In this document: positions 1 to 5,101 of the stretch, in pieces
Position numbering within the stretch: the stretch's first letter is position 1
How the letters are laid out: every line of letters starts with the position of its first letter
NCBI GenBank assembly: GCA_015520865.1
Contig: WAPE01000094.1
Coordinates: 1 to 8,864, forward strand
Direction: 5' to 3'
DNA length: 8,864 bases
Origin: Candidatus Iainarchaeum sp.
Lineage (GTDB): Archaea; Iainarchaeota; Iainarchaeia; JAADDC01
Position numbers and translations under genes: made by a program
The notes under the pieces: model-generated
Database searches by the model: none
The model's input: the letters and a program-made list of their open reading frames with translations, nothing else
Told to the model about the DNA's origin: nothing

Positions 1-270
1 TCTTGTCCCCATTGCATTGCAGAGGTTCCAACCATCAAAAAGCTCGTTACAGAGGGCTACCCCGTCTTCACGATAAACGTGCTTAAACATCCAGACCTGG
101 CAAGGGAGTTTAACGTCGAGGCTACTCCAACCATCGTTATTCTACCTTCTCATATAAAGCTCGTTGGAGAGCAGTCCTATGCTAGCATTGTTGCGGCCTA
201 CGAGAAAGGGGTTGCTTCAGTAGCAAATGCAGCCTGCGGGGTGAAAACATTTACCTGTGGAGCTACCTGA
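1..270 (+). CDS. Thioredoxin-fold domain with CPHC motif (N-terminus outside window)
   Basis: Open from the first base with no start inside the window, so only the last 89 residues are visible. They begin with Ser-Cys-Pro-His-Cys (residues 2-5 of the fragment), a CxxC redox motif of the DsbA type, followed by a helix and by Ala-Thr-Pro-Thr (cis-Pro at about residue 43), the second hallmark of thioredoxin folds. The family carries out thiol-disulfide exchange. With a CcdA-like membrane protein immediately downstream, an extracytoplasmic role is likely, but any signal sequence lies outside the window. The frame stops at TGA 268-270 after a tail (from about residue 82) that does not look like a normal domain end. 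One extra base in the A run at 244-247 would fuse it in frame to the next gene. The fold assignment is solid; whether this is a separate protein or the N-terminal half of a fusion is open. Confidence 0.85.
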   Translation, partial: SCPHCIAEVPTIKKLVTEGYPVFTINVLKHPDLAREFNVEATPTIVILPSHIKLVGEQSYASIVAAYEKGVASVANAACGVKTFTCGAT

Positions 271-818
271 ACGGGCTATTTGCGAGCCTAGGAGGATGCA
301 CACTACCTATCCTTTCCCTTATAGCCGCCCGGATAAAGGATGAGACCTTCGACAAGTGGGGCTTCCTAGTGGAATTTTTCATGGCGCAGTTCCTCCTCTT
401 CGCCGCTCTGAACTTGGCAACAGCAGCAGTTTATACCATATTTGAGGACCTTCAGCCTATCCTGCTCCTAATCGCAGCACTCATCACCTTTCTTCTCGGG
501 ACATCCCTTTACCTCGGCAAACCGCTTCCCATTCCAGCCACGGGTGGTCTCTACGGTCTAGCCCTATCTCCGTGTTCTATAGGGTTTGCTATAGCAACGG
601 CAGCTACGAGCATAAACTATGTTGTAGCCATCTTCAACGCGTTTCTCTTTGCCCTAGGTGTAATTACCCCGATTGCTATCATAGCTCTTCTCATCCACTC
701 GGCGGAGCCCTTCGTGAAGAGGGGTGCGCTCCTCGAGAAGCTTAGCGTATTTCTACTCTTCCTCGTCAGCTTCTATCTGGCATACCTTGCGGGAAGTAGT
801 TGGAGGTGGTTACCATGA
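243..818 (+). CDS. CcdA/DsbD-like thiol-redox membrane protein, apparent frame break at its 5' end
   Basis: Integral membrane protein of the CcdA/DsbD transmembrane family, which passes electrons from cytoplasmic thioredoxin across the membrane to extracytoplasmic thioredoxin-like partners. The frame is open from 186 to the TGA at 816-818, but its only conventional start is GTG 369. Starting there would lose a clear first helix with the motif Gly-Gly-Cys-Thr-Leu-Pro-Ile (Cys codon 297-299). That motif pairs with Ser-Pro-Cys-Ser-Ile-Gly in helix 4 (Cys codon 573-575), reproducing the two-Cys, two-fold repeat of the family. About six helices are visible: near 255-330, 360-440, 455-530, 540-610, 620-705 and 745-800. 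The coding resemblance begins near 246, exactly where the thioredoxin frame becomes implausible. I therefore place the true N-terminal junction at 243-250, either a fusion with the upstream domain broken by one missing base or a gene with an unusual start. The next gene overlaps its stop by four bases. Confidence 0.72.
   Translation, partial: ENIYLWSYLNGLFASLGGCTLPILSLIAARIKDETFDKWGFLVEFFMAQFLLFAALNLATAAVYTIFEDLQPILLLIAALITFLLGTSLYLGKPLPIPATGGLYGLALSPCSIGFAIATAATSINYVVAIFNAFLFALGVITPIAIIALLIHSAEPFVKRGALLEKLSVFLLFLVSFYLAYLAGSSWRWLP
802..809 (+). promoter_or_regulatory. Strong Shine-Dalgarno deciding the start at 815
   Basis: GGAGGTGG lies five bases before ATG 815. It selects this ATG over the in-frame TTG at 800. 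The ATG overlaps the upstream stop as ATGA (815-818), a typical arrangement for translational coupling. Confidence 0.75.
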
Positions 819-1078
819 TTTTCTGGTTCCACTTCGCCATCCTGGTCCTCCTGGGATTCATATTAGGTTATTCAACGTGGATGAAGGGTGAGAAACGGCT
901 TCTGCTGCCTCTTTTAGGGTTATTGGCTCTCTTTGGATTTCACTGTTTATTCTGGGGCAGTGGCTGCACAGTTTGTAACGTAGATTCGCCGATCTGCTTG
1001 ATTGAACTCGTCGTATTCTGGTCCTTAACCCTCTGGGCTCTATGGGAGAAATTTAAGGAGAACGGAAAAATACTGTAA
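815..1078 (+). CDS. Small 3-helix membrane protein with CxxC motif
   Basis: An 87-residue protein I cannot assign to a named family. Three hydrophobic helices are visible at about residues 3-19, 29-47 and 62-77. The loop between helices 2 and 3 is cysteine-rich: Cys44, then Cys51-Thr-Val-Cys54 (a CxxC motif) and Cys61. The C-terminal tail (Glu-Lys-Phe-Lys-Glu-Asn) is charged. An odd number of helices places the two ends on opposite sides, and the short basic loop at residues 24-28 suggests that loop is cytoplasmic, which would put the Cys loop outside. Coupled by a 4-base overlap to the CcdA-like gene, it may be a redox partner or electron relay; a metal-binding site is an alternative. The start is ATG 815 because of the strong Shine-Dalgarno. 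Gene reality is well supported by context; function is inference. Confidence 0.8.
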   Translation: MIFWFHFAILVLLGFILGYSTWMKGEKRLLLPLLGLLALFGFHCLFWGSGCTVCNVDSPICLIELVVFWSLTLWALWEKFKENGKIL

Positions 1079-1081
1079 TCG

Positions 1082-1558
1082 ATGTACCCGGTTATTAACT
1101 ACAAACCAAAGCTCCAGGGGGAGAGTGATCAACCGGTAGAAGATCAGCTCGTTGACCTAGAGAGGCTGGAAGCGGAGGGTTATATGAGGGTCGTTCACCA
1201 CGGAGGAGAAAGGGGATACCACATAAAGCTCGTCCTCAACGATAAAGAAGCGATATCCCTCTTTGTCTGGAACGACAAGGTGTTCAAGGGCCAGAACACA
1301 CTGGCTCGAAGCTACGGAGTTATCCCTATCGAAGAAATCGAGGTAGACCCCGAAGAAGGTGACGAGCTGATAGCAGAGGGCAGGTATAGGCTAAAGAACG
1401 GAATTTTAGAGCTCAACTTCGAGAAGACTTACAAGCCCGAGATCGTAAAATCTGGTAGGTTTAAGTACAGGCTAAAGCTGAAGGGAATAAAGGAATACAT
1501 CTCTCCCAAGCACGGATTGTCCGTACGTCCGGAATACTTCCTCGTGGTGATGAAATGA
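1082..1558 (+). CDS. Unknown soluble protein, 158 residues
   Basis: I do not recognise a family. The protein has no signal peptide, no membrane helix and no cysteine, so it is probably cytoplasmic, in contrast to its membrane-bound neighbours. It is rich in alternating charged and hydrophobic residues that suggest beta strands (about residues 46-65 and 108-135), with an acidic stretch near residues 82-95 and a basic one near 118-136. The start ATG 1082 lies three bases after the preceding stop; a GGAG at about 1058 is too distant to be a good ribosome site, so translation is probably coupled. The 3' end overlaps the next small gene by four bases (ATGA at 1555-1558). Codon use matches the operon. 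It is a real gene by length, context and overlap; its role is unknown. Confidence 0.8.
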   Translation: MYPVINYKPKLQGESDQPVEDQLVDLERLEAEGYMRVVHHGGERGYHIKLVLNDKEAISLFVWNDKVFKGQNTLARSYGVIPIEEIEVDPEEGDELIAEGRYRLKNGILELNFEKTYKPEIVKSGRFKYRLKLKGIKEYISPKHGLSVRPEYFLVVMK

Positions 1559-1704
1559 AGGTATTCTATATCCTTCTGGCTCTTCTTGGGGTCTTATTGG
1601 CCCTCTTACTGGCCACCCTCCTTGCTGCTCACCACTTAACTATATCCGTTAACGAGATCACAAGCCTTCCTTGGGAAAGCGAATTAAACACAACGCTACC
1701 CTAG
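1555..1704 (+). CDS. 49-residue membrane microprotein
   Basis: A short gene that length cut-offs would miss. ATG 1555 overlaps the preceding stop as ATGA, and a GGTGA sequence (about 1546-1550) lies a few bases upstream. The protein begins Met-Lys-Val-Phe-Tyr, has one very hydrophobic Leu/Ala-rich helix at residues 4-25 and then a hydrophilic tail of about 24 residues ending Asn-Thr-Thr-Leu-Pro. The tail has one Trp and an Asn-Thr-Thr sequon, so a type II anchor or an uncleaved signal with an external tail is plausible. It ends at TAG 1702-1704, followed at once by a second in-frame TAG. No family is recognised. Support is the overlap, the clear helix and the absence of any other use for this stretch. 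Confidence 0.6.
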   Translation: MKVFYILLALLGVLLALLLATLLAAHHLTISVNEITSLPWESELNTTLP

Positions 1705-1710
1705 TAGTCG

Positions 1711-2091
1711 GTGGACACCGAAGCATTAGCCGTCCTGGGTTTCATCTTCTTCATCGTTTTCGTGGCCACAATTCTAACGATACCTGGTTTTGTTCACAAC
1801 GAACCGCTTACAAAGCTAAAGCATCTCTACGAGACCTACGTTGATGTCTTCGCCGTCGCCCTTTCAGCAGCAATTGCCGTATTTGCCATAGGTATCGGTC
1901 TTGGGATGATATCGGCTGGAGCCACAATGAAAGACATCTACATCTTCTTCGCGATCCTTCTCCTGGCGATCAGAACTACCCTTGCCTTCATCGACCTCCT
2001 TTCGGGTACCCATCGCTGGTTGATTAATTCTGTGGCCCACCTCTTTGACCTTGCTATTGTAATAGTCCTCCTGTTAGCCCTGAGGGAGTGA
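1711..2091 (+). CDS. Unknown 4-helix membrane protein, 126 residues
   Basis: Small integral membrane protein of no family I recognise. Four helices are visible at about residues 5-26, 44-66, 73-97 and 107-123. The second contains a Gly-rich face (Ile-Gly-Ile-Gly-Leu-Gly-Met) that could pack against another helix. Conserved-looking polar residues inside the membrane region include Arg88 and Asp95. The start is taken as GTG 1711, the first start codon after two tandem in-frame TAG stops (1702-1707). No Shine-Dalgarno is evident, so translation probably depends on re-initiation after the microprotein just upstream, which is in the same frame. It is the last gene of the operon, since a promoter and a different gene follow. 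Confidence is good that it is a gene, moderate for the exact start, and nil for function. Confidence 0.72.
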   Translation: MDTEALAVLGFIFFIVFVATILTIPGFVHNEPLTKLKHLYETYVDVFAVALSAAIAVFAIGIGLGMISAGATMKDIYIFFAILLLAIRTTLAFIDLLSGTHRWLINSVAHLFDLAIVIVLLLALRE

Positions 2092-2098
2092 ATCCCTC
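2082..2098 (+). terminator. Weak hairpin at the end of the first operon
   Basis: GAGGGA (2082-2087) and TCCCTC (2093-2098) can form a perfect 6-base-pair stem whose 5-base loop contains most of the stop codon of the preceding gene. No T tract follows directly. Archaeal termination usually relies on T-rich runs, so this may instead affect RNA stability or mean nothing. Confidence 0.22.
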
Positions 2099-2114
2099 GA
2101 CATCTGCCGAACCA

Positions 2115-2123
2115 TTTTTATAC
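2115..2123 (+). promoter_or_regulatory. TATA-like box for the surface-protein gene
   Basis: TTTTTATAC matches archaeal TATA boxes. A transcription start is expected about 25 bases downstream, near 2145. That gives a leader of about 35-40 bases before ATG 2183, long enough to contain the Shine-Dalgarno GGGGTGG at 2169-2175, seven bases before the ATG. Confidence 0.65.
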
Positions 2124-2124
2124 A

Positions 2125-2143
2125 TTGTGCCACAAAAGTTGTG
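2125..2143 (+). promoter_or_regulatory. Possible operator: three alternating TTGTG/CACAA half-sites
   Basis: TTGTG-C-CACAA-AAG-TTGTG contains two overlapping perfect inverted repeats that share the central CACAA. It sits between the TATA-like box and the expected transcription start, where a bound protein would block polymerase. No regulator gene is adjacent and the binding protein is not known. Confidence 0.35.
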
Positions 2144-2182
2144 TTAGAACTGAGAAGTAGTTATGAATGGGGTGGTAATAGG

Positions 2183-4378
2183 ATGAAGCGGTTGCTCTTT
2201 GCTCTGGTCCTTCTGGTGCCACTTCTGTTCGGTGTGAAAGTATTTGCTGCTACTCAAGGCGATCAAACTATGGATATCAGTATAAGCATCCAAAAAGTTG
2301 GGAAAGTACTCGTTCAGGGTCGAACATACAACATTCCGTTCACGATAAAGATAGACAAGTGCCCTTACTACGTAATAAACAATGGAAAACGGTATTATCT
2401 ACCGGTAACGGTTTCTATTGAAAAAAACATCTGGTTTGGTGTAAAGAAACCCTTTGATAACACAGCTATAACCGAAATAAATCTCTGTAAATACGGAGAC
2501 GGTAATGATACGACATACGAAGGAACATTGAGTCTTCACCTACCAGTACAGTTAAACTTGATGGATATCTACCCCCTCAAAATCACCTTGACTGCCGAAC
2601 CAAAGGGAGGGATTACTGAGACCAATAAAAGTAACAACTCACAAACCTACGAGATAAACGCCGTTTACTGGGATTGCTACCCTGTGATCTCATATCTAAC
2701 AAGAGACAATGCAACAACTACTATTACGTGTAACAATCCCAAGGGGTTACTAGCTGGCGAAATAGTGCCATACACAGTACGAGTGGAGGAATTTGATATA
2801 AATAAGGGAAGCTTCGTAGAGATCAATGTAATACATGGGCAGTTAATCTTGGATAGCAACCAACAGATTACCAAAAAGATAGAAGTAAATATTCCAGACA
2901 AGAAAACCCTTTACAAGGTCTATGCAGAAGTAGTGGCGAACGATTCTGAAAAATTTAACAACAAAGATACCATGATCCTCGACAAGAGACCACCCCGGAT
3001 AGATTTCTTCGTTAAACCGGTCAGTGTACCAAGCAAGGCAATCATTGGAAAGCTATATACAGCAGATTTTAATATAGGGTGTAATGAGAGGGACTCTAAT
3101 GACCCACACGAGCAATGGGTTACTTATATCTTCAAGGTTATAGAAGAAAATAAAACAGTCGAGAGAAATAAGTTCTATCTACACCTGAAGAGCTGCCAGG
3201 AAGTTCCCGAGATCACCGTAGGTTTCACCCCAGAAAAGGAAGGAAACTACAACCTCGAGGTAAAGATCCTCAACCAGGACAGCAACCTCCAGAATAACAG
3301 TTATACCTGGACAGCTACGGCTGTGGAGGCTAACGAGGTCAACCAGGTAGAGGATAACACACCGCCGGTTATCGAAGAGTTCAACGTATATCCCGCCGAA
3401 GTAAACGTCTTGAAGCCGGTATTCGTCTCATGGAAGGTGACCGATGAAAGTAATACAACCGTAACCGTCGATTGTGGCAACGGCATCGTGAAAAATGACC
3501 TACTGATGGAAGGAAACGTCACCTGTGTCTACACCTACCCAGGTACCTATACCGTGAAGCTGATTGCCACCGATGAGTGGAACAACACATCGGAGGCTAA
3601 TGCGAGCGTTACTGTTGTGAAACCGGTTCCAGACTACTATATTGAGCCGGTGAATGTGCCTACCGAGGCGAACGTTGGAGAAGAGTACAAAGCAATCCTT
3701 GCCCTCGGATGCAAGGAACCAACGTTCTCGGACTTCGTAGAGCACTACGTAGGATACAAAATTACCATCGTCGCACCCAACGGGAGCACGATCTACGACG
3801 AAACCTTCACGCAGATCCTCTACTGCAACCACGAAGTTCCAGTATTCGTATCCTTTACACCAGAAACCAACGGAGTCTATATGATAACCGTGAAGATCCT
3901 GAAGAACGATCCAAACTCCACGGATAACTTCTACACATGGGAGATCAACGTAATAGGAGCCGAAGTCAATCAAGGTGGTGGAGGTACAGGCGGTGGATCA
4001 GGTGGCGGAAGTAGTGGAGGTTCCGGTGGTAGCACAGGTGGTGGATCTTCGGGAGGTGGTGGAGAATCTAACGCGCCGTCAACACCACCATCCTACGGCA
4101 TCGGAACGGTTGGTGGAGGTAATGAAGGTGGAGGAACACCACCGAGTACAACGATCGGTGGAACTACACCGACCACTCCAATAACGCCGACCTATACGAT
4201 AGGAGTGACTGGAACGGAAGAACCCATATACCTAGGTCCATCGAAGGAAGGTAAGTACACCGTTGGAGTGGCAAAAACAAGGCCAACCACAGGGTTTGCA
4301 ACGCTAGGAATAAGCAACTGGATCATCGGGGGAATTGTCTTCCTCGTTGCACTGGTAATCTTCCTAGCGATCCTCTAA
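2183..4378 (+). CDS. Secreted, membrane-anchored multidomain surface protein (CARDB/PKD-like)
   Basis: A 731-residue surface protein. Order: signal peptide (1-22, Lys-Arg then a Leu-rich core, Phe-Ala-Ala end); two beta-rich domains (about 25-160 and 161-270); repeat A (275-388); a PKD-like domain (about 393-480, with Gly-Thr-Tyr-Thr-Val-Lys-Leu typical of PKD strands); repeat B (485-597), clearly homologous to A; a Gly/Ser stalk (598-627); a Pro/Thr/Gly region to 670; and a C-terminal helix (712-731) as anchor. Repeats A and B resemble CARDB/adhesion modules of archaeal cell-surface proteins. Exactly ten cysteines occur, two per domain (60/102, 165/183, 300/338, 431/448, 510/548), suggesting intradomain disulfides. 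About 14 N-glycosylation sequons fit an exported protein. ATG 2183 is preferred over in-frame GTG 2141 because it has the Shine-Dalgarno and gives a clean signal peptide. No catalytic motif is seen; a structural or adhesive role is inference. Confidence 0.85.
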   Translation: MKRLLFALVLLVPLLFGVKVFAATQGDQTMDISISIQKVGKVLVQGRTYNIPFTIKIDKCPYYVINNGKRYYLPVTVSIEKNIWFGVKKPFDNTAITEINLCKYGDGNDTTYEGTLSLHLPVQLNLMDIYPLKITLTAEPKGGITETNKSNNSQTYEINAVYWDCYPVISYLTRDNATTTITCNNPKGLLAGEIVPYTVRVEEFDINKGSFVEINVIHGQLILDSNQQITKKIEVNIPDKKTLYKVYAEVVANDSEKFNNKDTMILDKRPPRIDFFVKPVSVPSKAIIGKLYTADFNIGCNERDSNDPHEQWVTYIFKVIEENKTVERNKFYLHLKSCQEVPEITVGFTPEKEGNYNLEVKILNQDSNLQNNSYTWTATAVEANEVNQVEDNTPPVIEEFNVYPAEVNVLKPVFVSWKVTDESNTTVTVDCGNGIVKNDLLMEGNVTCVYTYPGTYTVKLIATDEWNNTSEANASVTVVKPVPDYYIEPVNVPTEANVGEEYKAILALGCKEPTFSDFVEHYVGYKITIVAPNGSTIYDETFTQILYCNHEVPVFVSFTPETNGVYMITVKILKNDPNSTDNFYTWEINVIGAEVNQGGGGTGGGSGGGSSGGSGGSTGGGSSGGGGESNAPSTPPSYGIGTVGGGNEGGGTPPSTTIGGTTPTTPITPTYTIGVTGTEEPIYLGPSKEGKYTVGVAKTRPTTGFATLGISNWIIGGIVFLVALVIFLAIL
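3005..3346 (+). repeat. Protein-level repeat copy A in the surface protein
   Basis: Encodes residues 275-388. It matches copy B in order and spacing: Lys/Glu-Pro-Val-X-Val-Pro near the start, Cys with its partner exactly 38 residues later, Glu-Val-Pro, Phe-Thr-Pro-Glu, Val-Lys-Ile-Leu and Tyr-Thr-Trp, ending Glu-Val-Asn-Gln. The DNA has diverged, so the duplication is old. Confidence 0.8.
3635..3973 (+). repeat. Protein-level repeat copy B in the surface protein
   Basis: Encodes residues 485-597, offset 210 residues from copy A with a single one-residue gap before the shared Val-Asn-Gln end. The two copies flank the PKD-like domain, and copy B joins directly to the Gly/Ser stalk. Confidence 0.8.
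3974..4063 (+). repeat. Low-complexity Gly/Ser-coding stretch
   Basis: Imperfect GGTGGN units encode about 30 residues that are almost only Gly, Ser and Thr. The protein part is probably a flexible stalk between the folded domains and the membrane anchor. Such runs can change length by replication slippage. Confidence 0.8.
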
Positions 4379-4387
4379 ACCACTCCC

Positions 4388-4396
4388 TTTTTATAT
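4388..4396 (+). promoter_or_regulatory. TATA-like box for the leaderless gene at 4418
   Basis: TTTTTATAT centred about 26 bases before ATG 4418, so the transcript should start at or very near the start codon. No Shine-Dalgarno is present. The T-rich stretch 4387-4401 could also serve as the termination region of the preceding gene. Confidence 0.65.
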
Positions 4397-4417
4397 TTCT
4401 TTGAAAGTATTCTTTCC

Positions 4418-5101
4418 ATGGTAGGTACGTGGATAAAGAAAGGTTGGGAAGACTACAAGAAGAAGTGGGTCACCTACGTGGTTCTTGAGTTCCTGATTCT
4501 AGCAGTGACGGCGATCCTCCTAGGAGGAGTTCTGCTGCAAGCAGTACTTTCGGGAAACGTGATAACAACAGCGCTATCTATGGCTAATCTCATAGAAACA
4601 GCGTTGGTGAGCATCATCGTACTCTTCTTTGTGGACCTCTACTTCCAGGCCGCCATACTAAAGACCTATCCCACCGACGGCGACCTTGGAACCGTTCTGA
4701 GGGAGGCAGCAATAGCTTATTTACCGTTCCTAGGGGCAGTGATCATTCTAGGGCTAGCATTCTTCCTACCGATCTGGATCCTTGGGCTTGTAGGCGATAT
4801 TATCGGAGCGAAGATAGTGTGGATCCTCCTTGGTGTTCTGATAGGACTTTACCTGGCAATAAAACTAACGACGCTCACGGGAAGGGTGATCTTCGGTGAA
4901 AGTCTCAGAGAGGCCGCAACGAAGGCCTGGAACACACCATTCATCGACGATCTCAAGGTAATAGTAGCCCTCATCATAATGGCCATTGTTTCGGGGATCA
5001 TAGCCTACATACCGCTGATAGGAGGCCTCATCGACGTCTTTGTAGTCTTCCCGATAACAGCAGCAACCTATATGGCGGCTGTGGAAGAGTTAAGGAGGTA
5101 G
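4418..5101 (+). CDS. Six-helix membrane protein of unknown function
   Basis: A 227-residue integral membrane protein with about six helices (residues 18-40, 59-80, 98-125, 130-150, 178-200 and 203-222). A charged N-terminal segment (Ile-Lys-Lys-Gly-Trp-Glu-Asp-Tyr-Lys) is probably cytoplasmic, and an amphipathic segment at about 160-172 (Ser-Leu-Arg-Glu-Ala-Ala-Thr-Lys-Ala-Trp) precedes helix 5. A similar segment at about 90-99 precedes helix 3, suggesting an internal repeat. This layout resembles archaeal DUF4013-type proteins and the membrane domain of glycerophosphodiesterases, but I cannot confirm either family. There is no cysteine and no recognisable catalytic motif. The gene has its own promoter and a leaderless start, so it is separate from the surface-protein gene although it follows it in the same direction. 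Its stop codon touches the stop codon of the convergent nuclease gene with no spacer. Confidence 0.78.
   Translation: MVGTWIKKGWEDYKKKWVTYVVLEFLILAVTAILLGGVLLQAVLSGNVITTALSMANLIETALVSIIVLFFVDLYFQAAILKTYPTDGDLGTVLREAAIAYLPFLGAVIILGLAFFLPIWILGLVGDIIGAKIVWILLGVLIGLYLAIKLTTLTGRVIFGESLREAATKAWNTPFIDDLKVIVALIIMAIVSGIIAYIPLIGGLIDVFVVFPITAATYMAAVEELRR

Noticed and set aside
369..818. GTG 369 as the start of the CcdA-like protein
   Set aside because: It would remove the first helix and its conserved Gly-Gly-Cys motif, which is clearly encoded upstream in the same frame.
2141..2182. GTG 2141 as the start of the surface protein
   Set aside because: It would add 14 charged residues before the signal peptide. 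ATG 2183 has a good Shine-Dalgarno, and the predicted transcription start is close to or after 2141. A leaderless GTG start cannot be fully excluded.
3500..3973. 157-residue open frame on the minus strand inside the surface-protein gene
   Set aside because: It lies opposite a well-supported gene, has no ribosome site or family resemblance, and its composition follows from the plus-strand repeats.
3974..4063. GGTGGN repeats considered as a CRISPR array or tandem DNA repeat element
   Set aside because: There are no spacer-repeat units; it is simply coding sequence for a Gly/Ser stalk in frame with the protein.
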